A stretch of DNA of 64,000 bases from COE1 sp036310845 (GCA_036310845.1 JAXJRB010000086.1:1-64000), one strand, 5' to 3'. Shown: positions 8,737 to 17,532, numbered from the stretch's first letter. A program made the numbers and translations. The notes: generated by a model from the letters alone, not told the origin.

Positions 8737-8921
8737 ACTCCCCTATTTTCCTTAGTACTCCTAATTTTTCCCTATCTTACTCCTTTTTTTTCCTTATCTT
8801 GCTCCATTTTTTTCCCTTTCTGATTTTTAAATAACTCCTATTTTTTCCTTATCTTACTCCTGATTTTTCCTTATCTTACTCCTAATTTTTCCCCATCTTA
8901 CTCCTTTTTTTTCCCTATCCA
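8737..8921. repeat. 22-bp iteron array of rep1 (probable oriV)
   Basis: Tandem units starting at 8757, 8779, 8801, 8834, 8856, 8878 and 8900, each 22 bp, plus a 20-bp partial at 8737. The unit reads ACTCCTNNTTTTTCC followed by YTATCTT. An 11-bp AT-rich insert separates the third and fourth. The rest of the 8499-9098 gap is pyrimidine-rich and AT-rich, with no gene. Confidence 0.85.
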
Positions 8922-9032
8922 TATCCTTTCAACACCTTTATTTACTGTATTTTTACTGTTTCAAATAAATAATAAAATATGTTGTTTATAAATAAAAAAT
9001 GTTGTTGTATTGATTTTCTGTACTTCTTAAGA

Positions 9033-9059
9033 AAAATGTGTTCAATTTGAACACATTTT
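9033..9059. promoter_or_regulatory. 27-bp palindrome, copy 2 of TGTGTTCAANTTGAACACA
   Basis: Perfect inverted repeat with 13-bp arms around a central T. It lies between the rep1 promoter (9099-9129) and the iterons, about 45 bases into the leader. Confidence 0.7.
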
Positions 9060-9098
9060 CATCTTTTATTATGATTGTTAATATCCATAAGTTATATG

Positions 9099-9129
9099 TA
9101 TAGTATACCACTAATATTAACACTGTCAA
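9099..9129 (-). promoter_or_regulatory. Class A promoter of rep1
   Basis: TTGACA (9124-9129), 16-base spacer and TATACT (9102-9107) on the minus strand, with GTGGTATACTATA over the -10. The next minus-strand gene is rep1, 600 bases away past the palindrome and the iterons. Confidence 0.65.
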
Positions 9130-9174
9130 TTTTTGCATATTTCTTGAAACGTTTTTTCTGCTTTATATCTAAAA

Positions 9175-9206
9175 AGAGCATCTATCCTTCCTTGGATAAA
9201 TGCTCT
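9175..9206 (-). terminator. Terminator after the TnpB-like gene and its RNA
   Basis: Stem AGAGCAT/ATGCTCT with an inner ATCC/GGAT stem, followed on the minus strand by TTTTT. It closes the 19-base stretch that follows the omega-RNA-like 3' end. Confidence 0.75.
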
Positions 9207-9288
9207 CTGTTTTGTAAAATTTTCAGTGAACCATCATTTTATGATTTTGTCTGTAACAACACGGGAAGTTCCTGCCCGCATTTTCTCT
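9207..9288 (-). ncRNA. Candidate omega-RNA-like scaffold and guide of the TnpB-like gene
   Basis: After the stop codon of the TnpB-like gene (minus strand) come a CGGG/CCCG hairpin, a short ATCAT/ATGAT hairpin and then GGTTCAC (ending at 9226). This mirrors the right end of the intact IS in this window (GGATAT/ATATCC hairpin, then GAGTAGTTCAC), where the TnpB guide RNA scaffold ends. Positions 9225-9207 (TGAAAATTTTACAAAACAG) would be the guide, followed directly by the terminator stem. The architecture is seen in the sequence; the RNA itself is inferred. Confidence 0.5.
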
Positions 9289-10347
9289 TTACTCTGGTAT
9301 AGAGGATATTGCTCTTATATATTCCTGTTCTGCTTTCATCATTAGGTATCCTTTCTCCTTTAAATATATTGCAGCAATCTTTCCATTTTCCTCACTATTA
9401 TTCAATAGATCATAAGTATTCTTATATATTTTTTCATCTTCAAGTACATATACCGTTCCACCTGCATCTGTTTGTTTATAGGTTAGCATTGATATAAATT
9501 TGTTAATATTTTTTTCAACTCTTGTTCTATGTTCATGTATATTTTTCGGCTTTATAATATATATGGCTTTATATTGTCTTGTTAATTCTGTCGTTTTTTT
9601 ATGGATATAATCCTGATTTTGATTATAGATTTTTCTCTTCATATTATCTAAATCGTTTTTTAATCGTTTTCTATTATTACTTCCTGAAGATTTCATTTTT
9701 ATTTTCTCTTCTAGCTTTATGAGCCTTTCTTCTTTTTCATGACTTTTACTAATTGAAAATATAGCCCCTTCTGAAGTAAAACAACTTTCTCTTACATCAA
9801 TCACAATCCCAATTGACTCATCTAATCCAATTTCACTATTTTCTTCTTCTTTTTCATATTCATATAAAACAGAACAATAATACTTTCCATTGTCTTCTGT
9901 TATTGTCGCAGATTTTAAAGTCCATTCTTTTGGTGCTCTTCGATGTATTTTTCCTGCTACAAGTCCTAATATAGGTAATCGTATGTATTCATCAAACACT
10001 TTTATTGTGCCTTTTTGATTATTTGTGGTGTACCTTTTATTGTCTTTCTCTTTTGTTTTAAATTTTGGAAAACCTGTTCTTTTATTCTTGAAATAGTTAT
10101 TATATGCGTTCTGCAGATTTATTTGTACATTTGTTAATGCTAATGAATCTACTTCTTTTAAAAAAGGGTACATTTCTTTATACATGGCTGGCCTTGTTGT
10201 TATATTCTTTCCAGTTATTTTATAGTGTTCTATTTTATCTGTTAACATTTTATTCCAAATAAATCGGCAACTTCCAAATGTTTTTTTTATTATATCTCTT
10301 TGTTTTGCATTGGGATATATCCTGTACTTGTATACTCTGTTTTCCAT
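9289..10347 (-). CDS. TnpB-like protein, predicted nuclease-dead (TldR-like candidate)
   Basis: A 352-residue intact TnpB/Fanzor/Cas12-type protein. The N-terminal VYKYRIYPNAKQ and GSCRFIWNKML, the TGFPKFKTK motif and the SGSNNRKRLKNDLDNM bridge region are typical. The RuvC site is damaged: the first Asp survives (VIDVR, D184, without the usual GIDxG context). The Glu position reads IYIIKPKN (K266). The terminal (D)RDxNAAxNI block reads ENGKIAAIYL, and all zinc-ribbon cysteines are gone. The frame is nevertheless intact, and the gene has a plasmid-type promoter (10367-10397) and ribosome site GGGAGGAG. There is no tnpA and no left end nearby. Loss of cleavage with retained fold and guide-like 3' RNA is the pattern reported for TnpB-derived RNA-guided repressors. 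A decaying transposon gene is the alternative. Confidence 0.75.
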   Translation of the reverse strand: MENRVYKYRIYPNAKQRDIIKKTFGSCRFIWNKMLTDKIEHYKITGKNITTRPAMYKEMYPFLKEVDSLALTNVQINLQNAYNNYFKNKRTGFPKFKTKEKDNKRYTTNNQKGTIKVFDEYIRLPILGLVAGKIHRRAPKEWTLKSATITEDNGKYYCSVLYEYEKEEENSEIGLDESIGIVIDVRESCFTSEGAIFSISKSHEKEERLIKLEEKIKMKSSGSNNRKRLKNDLDNMKRKIYNQNQDYIHKKTTELTRQYKAIYIIKPKNIHEHRTRVEKNINKFISMLTYKQTDAGGTVYVLEDEKIYKNTYDLLNNSEENGKIAAIYLKEKGYLMMKAEQEYIRAISSIPE

Positions 10348-10366
10348 TTTTCTCCTCCCGACTTTG

Positions 10367-10397
10367 TATAGTATACCACTTATATTTATTTTGTAAA
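10367..10397 (-). promoter_or_regulatory. Class A promoter of the TnpB-like gene
   Basis: TTTACA (10392-10397), 16 bases and TATACT (10370-10375) on the minus strand with the GTGGTATACTATA box. The same promoter type serves rep1, parM, PrgI and surface genes, so this TnpB-like gene is wired into the plasmid's own control. Confidence 0.7.
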
Positions 10398-10437
10398 GTA
10401 CTTATGTTACTTTTTTCTTTTGTCGATAGGATAAAAA

Positions 10438-10459
10438 ACAGTCAGATTTCTCTGACTGT
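10438..10459 (-). terminator. Intrinsic terminator
   Basis: ACAGTCAGA/TCTGACTGT stem with a TTTC loop (loop read on the plus strand), followed on the minus strand by TTTTTT. It ends the 10463-11626 gene. Confidence 0.8.
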
Positions 10460-10462
10460 TTA

Positions 10463-11626
10463 TCAATAGTAAAATCCAAGTATTAATAATTCTTTGTTTT
10501 CATTATATCTTACGCTTCTGCCTTCCTGCAAGTACATAAATATTTCCTGTTCTTCCACGAGTTTCCTTTTTATCTCATTGTATATAATCTGATTATTACA
10601 TTTTATTGATACATAGTGACTATTGTTAATGTAGGCTACATCAAATGCTCTCATTATCTTTTCTTCATCATATTCTGTTAATAGAAAACCCTCTCTTTCG
10701 TAATAATTGTCGTCTGTATTATTACATTCCGGAATTGCCACCATGTTATTTACTCTATGTGTATACAATATGCTATATGTTGGCACTAGAAAATAGTCAT
10801 AATTTGTCACTGACGTTTGTAAATTCGTATTACCACTGTTTTTATATGATGAATCTCCCCATGTTGCATCTAAATGATAATACCTACCATTGATTTTTAC
10901 TATATTCCACATATGCGCTTCCTTATTGGCTGTACCTGTTACTACTGTACACCATATCCCAGCTTTATTCATTACATACTGTATTGCCTTTGCGTATCCT
11001 TGACATACGGAGCGTTTTCCTACAAATACTGAACATATATTTTGGTTATGTGATGCCATACTGTCATATTCTGTATTTTTAATTATGTAATCATATATGT
11101 ATTTTGCTTTTATGTATTCGTCACCAACTGGCATCCCTGCTATACAATTTTTTGTATACGTATCTATTTTTTTACTGTAACGCCCTATTTCTTCTCTTTC
11201 CATTATATAGTTTGGTTTAAATTCTATTGCTTGTATTTCATCTTCTACAGTATACTTTGTATATTTATACCCATCTATATAATATATTTCTGGATGATCT
11301 ATCATTACACAATTAAATACCTTATCTAATTTTTCAGGTTCTTGTGTTGATAATTTTTTTTCAACGTTATAGTTTTGGATGGTTGATAACATCTCTAAAT
11401 ATATTGTCTTTTCTGTATCACTTAACTTGCTATATGCATAGTCCATATCATCTACTATTACTTCTATCAATTCATCCATTTTGCGGTTTTCGGCACTTGA
11501 CATTTTTTGACTATCTACTTGCAGAGTAGATTTTTCTATTATTTCTTTATTATTTATATTTTGTAACGCAAGGAGCACAGTGACTCCTATTCCGATTCCT
11601 ATTAACATTCCCTTTAATTCCATCAT
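10463..11626 (-). CDS. Membrane-anchored transglutaminase-like protein
   Basis: About 387 residues with one N-terminal membrane segment (about residues 6-25), so the body is outside the cell. The centre has the transglutaminase-fold triad: Cys in RSVCQGYAKA, His in EAHMWNIVKI and Asp in YHLDATWGDS. Bacterial members act as cysteine proteases or crosslinkers of surface proteins. The start at 11626 or 11623 follows TTGGAGGTGAAA. It has its own terminator, and no operon partner is evident. A role in processing or crosslinking surface fibres during mating is possible but only inferred. Confidence 0.75.
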   Translation of the reverse strand: MMELKGMLIGIGIGVTVLLALQNINNKEIIEKSTLQVDSQKMSSAENRKMDELIEVIVDDMDYAYSKLSDTEKTIYLEMLSTIQNYNVEKKLSTQEPEKLDKVFNCVMIDHPEIYYIDGYKYTKYTVEDEIQAIEFKPNYIMEREEIGRYSKKIDTYTKNCIAGMPVGDEYIKAKYIYDYIIKNTEYDSMASHNQNICSVFVGKRSVCQGYAKAIQYVMNKAGIWCTVVTGTANKEAHMWNIVKINGRYYHLDATWGDSSYKNSGNTNLQTSVTNYDYFLVPTYSILYTHRVNNMVAIPECNNTDDNYYEREGFLLTEYDEEKIMRAFDVAYINNSHYVSIKCNNQIIYNEIKRKLVEEQEIFMYLQEGRSVRYNENKELLILGFYY

Positions 11627-11776
11627 TTTCACCTCCAATTCTTTCTACTTATATTTTTTCTTAATTGTACTACACATTTCCATTTTTGTCTTGAACTTAT
11701 TTCTTTTAACAGGTATACTTTACTTGTAACTTATTTTTTTGTTTTTTTCAGTCTGAGTTTTTTTAACTCGTAAAAA

Positions 11777-11810
11777 AGGCTTCTAGTCACCTTTCGGTTC
11801 CTAGAAGCCT
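11777..11810. terminator. Bidirectional terminator
   Basis: AGGCTTCTAG/CTAGAAGCCT stem flanked by A-run and T-run, downstream of the 11814-12995 gene. Confidence 0.8.
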
Positions 11811-11813
11811 TTT

Positions 11814-12995
11814 TTATTTTACAAAATATCTCATGTAATACTTATCTATATCTACTTTTGACACTTGTACATATTCTCCTGCTAACGTTGCTATAATCGG
11901 TAGTTGATGTGTGAAGCAATATATCCTAAATTTATTTTTATCATCCTCTATTTGTGCTCTTCTTATGTAATTTTTTAGCTTTGCCATATCTGGTATACAG
12001 AATACTAATTGATGTATTTCTTTTTTCTCATCGTATCCATCACAATCTATATTACTTCTTTCACTTGCTTTTTGGATTTCTTCACTTAGTATACTATCCA
12101 GTATTTTTTTTCGCCATCCTCTCTGTGTCATTATTTTCATCATCAATACTCCGTTTCTATCCTCTGGAATTGCATACATTTTATCATATGTATAATCTAT
12201 ATTTATAAGATTCATTTTTCCTGCTCTTTTTTCATTTGTATTATTTATTATTCTTACATATTGATTTGGAGTCTGCGCTATTACTATTGCTTCTTTCTGA
12301 TTTGTTATACTGTGCTCTTCTTCACTCTTCTTTCTTATCAGATTTGATATTGAAGCAGCTATCTTCATTTCTCCTTTTCTTTTCCATTCTATCATCTCTT
12401 TTCCAATATTATACACAGCATAATTTCCTCCTGGACTTACCAGCAAGCCATTTATTCGTGTATTATTCAACTTACTGCTTCTTTCTCCCATTCTCTCTAT
12501 TACTATTTCTATCTCATTTTCATAGCCTATTATAGATTTTAGCTCTGGACTATTATAGTAACATACATCTTCTGCTTTTATCATTTCATTTTGCAAATTT
12601 CTTTTATCCGGTGTTATCTCTACACCACTTGCATACATCATTATTTTTGTGCTACTGTTTCTCATTTCCCTTTTAGCTGCCATATAATCTTCTTCGCCTA
12701 GTCTTTTCAGCACTTCCCTTGATGTATTTTCATAATATCTGATGTATTCTAATGGTATATATGGTTCGTATTTCATTTTATTATTTCGTCTGTCTTGTAA
12801 TCTCAGATTTTTTTCCCCGCCTTTCTTATCTACTGTCAATATTCCTTCTTTCTCCATCTCCTTAATAGCTCTTTGATACAGGCGGGGTTCATTTGCAAGC
12901 AAGCGCAGTGCTCTATATGGTATCATTCCGCATATATATATTAACTGTATTATTTCATTTTTATATCCTTTTTTATAATTTGCTTTATTATTCAT
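11814..12995 (-). CDS. Winged-helix protein, replication-relaxation-like (tentative)
   Basis: A 393-residue protein. Residues about 10-70 read as a winged helix (helix, ALRLLANEPRLYQRAIKEMEKEGILTV, then a basic beta wing), as in proteins annotated replication-relaxation in Firmicutes mobile elements. The rest is mixed alpha/beta without a motif I recognise. No HUH or nuclease residues are apparent, so it is not a recognisable relaxase. The start is behind GAAGAGGAAAAT. An open reading continues upstream in frame with a very basic Lys/Arg run but has no start codon. It may act in transfer or replication control; low certainty. Confidence 0.6.
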   Translation of the reverse strand: MNNKANYKKGYKNEIIQLIYICGMIPYRALRLLANEPRLYQRAIKEMEKEGILTVDKKGGEKNLRLQDRRNNKMKYEPYIPLEYIRYYENTSREVLKRLGEEDYMAAKREMRNSSTKIMMYASGVEITPDKRNLQNEMIKAEDVCYYNSPELKSIIGYENEIEIVIERMGERSSKLNNTRINGLLVSPGGNYAVYNIGKEMIEWKRKGEMKIAASISNLIRKKSEEEHSITNQKEAIVIAQTPNQYVRIINNTNEKRAGKMNLINIDYTYDKMYAIPEDRNGVLMMKIMTQRGWRKKILDSILSEEIQKASERSNIDCDGYDEKKEIHQLVFCIPDMAKLKNYIRRAQIEDDKNKFRIYCFTHQLPIIATLAGEYVQVSKVDIDKYYMRYFVK

Positions 12996-13238
12996 ATTTT
13001 CCTCTTCATTCTTCTCAGTCCTTCTCCGTTTTTTCTTTACGTCTCTTTTCTTTTTTAGTCTTGCTTTTTTCTTTCCAGCTGTTAACTCCCTTTACTTCCT
13101 ATGCGGCTTTCAGCCATAGTGCTTAACGGTAAGGCACTTTATTTTCCTAAACGCTTTTAAACAGTTAGTTTTCAAGATTCAATAAGGTGCATTTCGCTAT
13201 TTTTTTAAATTTTGCGTTTTTGCACCTTTTTAAACATT
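12996..13238. other. Intergenic stretch with small hairpin
   Basis: No gene with start and ribosome site was seen. On the plus strand AGTGCTTA and TAAGGCACT can form an imperfect hairpin (13119-13139) followed by TTATTTT, which may end a plus-strand transcript. The remainder is AT-rich. Confidence 0.3.
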
Positions 13239-13826
13239 TTATTCACATTTTTTTGGGATGCTCTTCATAAATCGAATTGACGGTATTCCTTCCTGATCCT
13301 TCCCTTCATGCAATGCTACTATGAAAGGAAACCGTAATTCACATTTTTTGATTTTCCCTACTATTTCTTTATTATCAATTACAAATACATACCAGTTATC
13401 TGCTATTTCCTCAAACTGTTTATTTTTTTCAAGTATCATATCCTGCATATTCCGTATAGCAATAAGATTAGTTTCATTTAATGGTATGATTTCAAAAGAT
13501 TCTTTGTTATCTCTTACAAAATAGATTGTTGCAGGAGCTACTGCTTTCATAGATTCAAATATTTCTTCATTGCTTTTCGCCAATTTTATCATGGTCCATA
13601 TACATGCGATAGTGTCATGATTTACCCCTTTTGATGAGTTCTTTGCAACTAAGTATTTATCCTGCATCAATTTTATATATTCATTTTTTACCAGCATATT
13701 TATCAGTATAGATGTAATATGTGGCGGCGTTGGATTTAGTAATTGATATGCCTGTTCTATGTGTAAACATCCATACTTGGAAATAATATTAAGTATCTTT
13801 TGCTGTTCGTTTGTTAGTTTTCCCAT
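13239..13826 (-). CDS. Winged-helix DNA-binding protein with its own iteron array
   Basis: A 195-residue protein. Residues 1-60 are a winged helix (LTNEQQKILNIISKYGCLHI, then HITSILINMLVKNEYIKL); residues 70-195 form an alpha/beta domain with WYVFVIDNKEIVGKIKKCEL. It resembles small DUF5697-type proteins of mobile elements, an uncertain match. The start at 13826 is chosen because GATGAGGTTATT precedes it. Directly upstream are six direct repeats at 21-22 bp spacing (13861-13985), arranged as iterons upstream of a Rep gene. Its core, TTGTTACTTTT, is also the arm of the 32-bp palindrome between parM and parB. It is therefore a candidate regulator of both sites, or a third replication protein. 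Confidence 0.65.
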   Translation of the reverse strand: MGKLTNEQQKILNIISKYGCLHIEQAYQLLNPTPPHITSILINMLVKNEYIKLMQDKYLVAKNSSKGVNHDTIACIWTMIKLAKSNEEIFESMKAVAPATIYFVRDNKESFEIIPLNETNLIAIRNMQDMILEKNKQFEEIADNWYVFVIDNKEIVGKIKKCELRFPFIVALHEGKDQEGIPSIRFMKSIPKKCE

Positions 13827-13860
13827 AATAACCTCATCTTTCTGCATTCCTTTTTTACCA

Positions 13861-13985
13861 ATTGTTACTTTTTATAATCTTAATTGTCACTTTTCTTATA
13901 CTCAATTACTACTTTCTATTATCTCATTTGTTACTTTTTATCTGTTAAACATTACTTTTATAGTTTTAAATAATACTTTTGCGTG
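13861..13985. repeat. Third iteron-like array (ACTTTT every 21-22 bp)
   Basis: The core ACTTTT (once ACTTTC) begins at 13867, 13889, 13911, 13933, 13954 and 13975, i.e. two helical turns apart. The better units read ATTGTTACTTTTTAT. The array lies directly upstream of the winged-helix gene. Confidence 0.7.
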
Positions 13986-14039
13986 GTAAAATGTGATATT
14001 TGATACATTTCTGAATAAAATATACCGTATCATCAAAAT

Positions 14040-14171
14040 CTATAATTCAGTTTACTGATTCAGTAACCATGATAACATCGTTTGCATGCTATTTTAAATG
14101 CATATGTCTTTGTCTGTCTGCAGGTGCAGTGTTTCCGTATGTAAAAGAAGCTCACTTACCGAGTAGTTGAT
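14040..14171. mobile_element. Degenerate IS200/IS605 right-end-like remnant
   Basis: The run CCGAGTAGTT at 14159-14168 is identical to the right end of the IS at 62791, and is preceded by an imperfect CCGTATGTAA/TTACCG pairing as in such right ends. No tnpA or tnpB is present. This explains part of the otherwise gene-free gap 13827-14176; the rest of the gap is the iteron array. Confidence 0.4.
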
Positions 14172-14176
14172 TTCCG

Positions 14177-17100
14177 TTATAAAGACATTTGTTCTAATGT
14201 AGCTATTTCTCTTAGTTTGTTCGGATCTGTTGTAAATTCTATATCTTCCTTATGAGAAGCTATTATATTAATTACCATTTTGTATCTACTTGTTATTAAC
14301 ATAGCTTGCCCCCTTGTAAAAGATGTTATTGTCTTTACGTCTGTTTCTGTCAATCCTAATTCTTTTGCAACAAGACGACATTCTGTTGGCTCAAGATACA
14401 TGATTAATTTTATAGCAGTTCCTGATAATATAGCTTTTCCATATGGATTACCAACATAGTCATTTATATCCTGAGTTATCGGAACTACTGCTCCGCCATA
14501 TCCTCTTATGATTTTTACCATATCTTTAACCTGTTCAGCTGCTGGTGGATATTGAATTAAGTTCCATACCTCATCCATGAATATCATATCAAAATACAAT
14601 CTGTTTTGTTTTACAAGACTATAGATACAATCTACGGTTGCATAAAGAAATGGTGGTAACAATTCTTTTGGCATGGTATTTTTATCTACATCAAAGCATA
14701 TATATTTATTGGTTAAGTCTACATTGGTTTGCCCATTCATATTTGAACACGAACCATATACATATTTTCTTAGTGATTTGCTTATTCTTGAAAGTTCTGA
14801 TATTTCCATAAAACGGTCATATATGTCGCTTATAATAGGCATTATTTTTAGGCTACCATCTTCTTCATATATTGAATCATTATCTGATGTGATTCCATAA
14901 TCGGCATACATCTTGTATAATTCAACTTCAGCAATATCACATTCATCACCAGTCATGGGTTCCTTTAACATGTTTAATTGTATCCATGTTATTAGAAATG
15001 CTATTTTCTTGGCCAACAGTGGTTGTTCCATATCTATATTTTCTGTCATGATTTCTTTATCTATATTTTGTTCTGGTACAATGGCGCAGATATTAATTCT
15101 ATGCTCTGAACCAGGACCTATTTTAATAAATGAACCATCTATTGCATCACATCCTCTTTTATATTCGTGTGCTTTTGTAGGTAATATCATAAATACTCTT
15201 GTTCCTGTCAATCTTGCAGCTCTTGCTATTACTTGCGTGCTATATGTTTTACCTGAACCGGTCATTCCCAATATCGCCATATTTGCACTTGAAAAATAAT
15301 TCGTATTGTACGGATTAATCGCAACAATGGATTTGTTATTGTTTCTTGCATTTTCTCCTAATACAATACCTGTTGGATCAGTTAATTCCATAGATGTGAA
15401 CATATATAAACTTTCTAACGATGTTGTAGTATAGTTTCTTCTGTTTCTCCTCATTATTTTACGAATTTCCATAGTGTTTTCCATTAATGGTAATGTCATT
15501 AAGTAGAATGCTGTCGTATTTGCATATGAATCTTCTACATATCTCTTTTTTCTCTTTAATTGTTTCTCTACCAAATTTTTTAGTTTCCGCAATTCTCTTA
15601 TAGTTTCCGCTGCGATAGTTAATAAAATATTAACATAATACACGTCATCTCCTTCATCCATTTTTTTTACTATATATTGACTATTCGCAGCCTTATTATA
15701 TATATTTTTTTGTTTGGTAGGATTGTTCACTTTGTTTCGTCCTGAGATGATGCGTAATCTAGTTGTCTGATCTAATACTTCATATGTAATATCCCTTGGC
15801 AACTTCTCAATATATATATCAAGCTCTGTGCCTTCTCCTATAGATGTAAAGAAGTCAAGCCATCCTGGTTCTGCTGCTGAAGGGTGTCCGTTTTCTTTGA
15901 GCATAAAATATGTTTTATACATACCATCTTCATACACGTAATCGTTCGAAGTGAAGTATAATCCTTTTGTTGATATAAAATCTACATCTTGAATTACTTT
16001 TTCTTTCCCTTTTACCGAATTATTATATAATGCTGCATCTGTGCTAATTCTATCTATTCTTTGATTTAAGCTTTCTTTTCTGCATGTTTTTCTATTCATA
16101 CAGTAATAGAGTATTTCCGCAGCTTCATAAGACGCTTTTTCGTATCCATAATCGACAACCAGATTACCTGCATCTGCGAATGCCATAATAATGCTCTGTC
16201 TAATTGCGTCCATCTCAAATAATATTTCATTTACATCTGTACTATTTCCTTCATATTTATAGATAAGAAAATATCTTTTAGTCAGTGAACTCTTGTCACT
16301 TATGGTGTTAATTTTATTTATAATGTCCTGTGCGCAGGCAATTGTTTTCTGCGACATTCCTCTTTGCCAATTTTCCTTCTCACATTTTTCTTTAATATAA
16401 GAGATTAGTCTTTCCGGATTACTTTTATCAGTAATACATTTTAGATGTACTTTTGATGGCCCCTCATGAAATAAACTAGCAAAGGAATACACAATATCAT
16501 TTTTTTCAATAATGGATTTATCTAAAAAGTTTATTGGCAATATTTCAAGTATTTTTACATACATCCCAGATGTGGTAAAGATAACTCCATTGCGTATGCT
16601 CTTTATTGGTATTCTATCTTGTGTATATCCTTTTCTATATTTCTTTTCCTTATTATTACTTTTTTTTTCGCTATTTTCATAACGTTTACCTACTACTTTT
16701 TTTACTTTTTTATAACTAACTCCTATCATTTTTTCGAAATTGCTAACTGGCAATTCTTTTTTATCATCTTCCTTTTTTACTTCCTGTATAGTTATAGATT
16801 TTCTTTGAACATCTGAAGGCTTTATATCATTTTGACTTTGCTCAGTTTTTGCCTTAACATTATTTGTTGTTTCTTTCTTATTTTCTACTTTTACAGTATT
16901 TTCCCTTAATAGAGGTTCATTATTCATTTCTTCCGGTTTTTCTTTAATCGAAACTGTTTGTTTCCTTATTTCATGTTCTATAGGTTCTGTTTCAAATTTT
17001 TCTTTTGGTTTGATTTTTGGTTTAAATTTAGGCTTTTCTTCGGCCGTATTTACATCTGCTACTTTTAAACCAAATAGTACGGATAGTGGCTGACATTCAT

Positions 17101-17218
17101 CAGTCACCATATTTTTCATCAAGTTTACTGATTGTTGTTCTAATTGCATTGATTGCTTTTTCAAAGTTGGATTCGTTTGCAAATTTTGATTCGTTGTATA
17201 TATTTCTTTTTCTTTCAT
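14177..17218 (-). CDS. Conjugation ATPase, VirB4/TraE family
   Basis: A protein of about 1013 residues. The first 200 residues are a Lys/Glu-rich disordered region; the VirB4 N-domain follows from IKSIRNGVIFTTSGMYVK. Walker A ILGMTGSGKTYST is near residue 650, Walker B MIFMDEVWNLI near 880, and the following VPITQDINDYV Gln motif is typical. VirB4 powers pilus/channel assembly at the membrane. The ATG at 17218 has AGGAAG eight bases upstream, so its first 40 codons overlap the 3' end of the PrgI gene by 119 bases. An alternative start at the internal Met near 17121 would reduce the overlap but has no ribosome site. Confidence 0.93.
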   Translation of the reverse strand: MKEKEIYTTNQNLQTNPTLKKQSMQLEQQSVNLMKNMVTDECQPLSVLFGLKVADVNTAEEKPKFKPKIKPKEKFETEPIEHEIRKQTVSIKEKPEEMNNEPLLRENTVKVENKKETTNNVKAKTEQSQNDIKPSDVQRKSITIQEVKKEDDKKELPVSNFEKMIGVSYKKVKKVVGKRYENSEKKSNNKEKKYRKGYTQDRIPIKSIRNGVIFTTSGMYVKILEILPINFLDKSIIEKNDIVYSFASLFHEGPSKVHLKCITDKSNPERLISYIKEKCEKENWQRGMSQKTIACAQDIINKINTISDKSSLTKRYFLIYKYEGNSTDVNEILFEMDAIRQSIIMAFADAGNLVVDYGYEKASYEAAEILYYCMNRKTCRKESLNQRIDRISTDAALYNNSVKGKEKVIQDVDFISTKGLYFTSNDYVYEDGMYKTYFMLKENGHPSAAEPGWLDFFTSIGEGTELDIYIEKLPRDITYEVLDQTTRLRIISGRNKVNNPTKQKNIYNKAANSQYIVKKMDEGDDVYYVNILLTIAAETIRELRKLKNLVEKQLKRKKRYVEDSYANTTAFYLMTLPLMENTMEIRKIMRRNRRNYTTTSLESLYMFTSMELTDPTGIVLGENARNNNKSIVAINPYNTNYFSSANMAILGMTGSGKTYSTQVIARAARLTGTRVFMILPTKAHEYKRGCDAIDGSFIKIGPGSEHRINICAIVPEQNIDKEIMTENIDMEQPLLAKKIAFLITWIQLNMLKEPMTGDECDIAEVELYKMYADYGITSDNDSIYEEDGSLKIMPIISDIYDRFMEISELSRISKSLRKYVYGSCSNMNGQTNVDLTNKYICFDVDKNTMPKELLPPFLYATVDCIYSLVKQNRLYFDMIFMDEVWNLIQYPPAAEQVKDMVKIIRGYGGAVVPITQDINDYVGNPYGKAILSGTAIKLIMYLEPTECRLVAKELGLTETDVKTITSFTRGQAMLITSRYKMVINIIASHKEDIEFTTDPNKLREIATLEQMSL

Positions 17219-17513
17219 CACTTACACTTCCTAACGAATATTTTTTTTTATTTTTTTTATCTACCACAATATCAATGAAAATTTCTGTGATGCTTCTGTT
17301 TTTAACACCATGTAACGATAATGCAAAAATTGATGTTCCTATAACGATAAAGGAAATTACTTTGATTTTAATTACAAATGGTGTTAGCCATATAATAAAT
17401 CCAATAATAGCTATAAATATAAAAGCCTCTATCCATCTGATTATGTCAATTCCTAATACTTTTCCTTTTTGAAAAGCGTTAAATGGTATTTTTCTGTATT
17501 TGTTTTCTTCCAT
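17100..17513 (-). CDS. PrgI-family (VirB3-like) transfer membrane protein
   Basis: A 137-residue protein with two membrane segments (about 25-48 and 50-68), typical PrgI layout: short N-terminus with KIPFNAFQKGKVLG, hairpin, then a cytoplasmic tail. PrgI/VirB3 proteins partner VirB4, which is the next gene. Its C-terminal 40 codons overlap the start of virB4 in another frame, which may couple translation and fix stoichiometry. A class A promoter lies just upstream (17533-17562). Confidence 0.85.
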   Translation of the reverse strand: MEENKYRKIPFNAFQKGKVLGIDIIRWIEAFIFIAIIGFIIWLTPFVIKIKVISFIVIGTSIFALSLHGVKNRSITEIFIDIVVDKKNKKKYSLGSVSDERKRNIYNESKFANESNFEKAINAIRTTISKLDEKYGD

Positions 17514-17532
17514 AACAACCCTCCTTTAAAAG

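Noticed and set aside
8737..8921. Pyrimidine-rich 22-bp tandem repeats as a CRISPR array
   Set aside because: Units are contiguous without unique spacers and lie upstream of a Rep gene: iterons.
11814..12995. Relaxase (needed for conjugation)
   Set aside because: No HUH or other relaxase motif is visible; only a winged-helix N-terminus.
13861..13985. ACTTTT repeats as simple low-complexity AT DNA
   Set aside because: Spacing is regular at 21-22 bp over six units, so kept as an iteron-like array.
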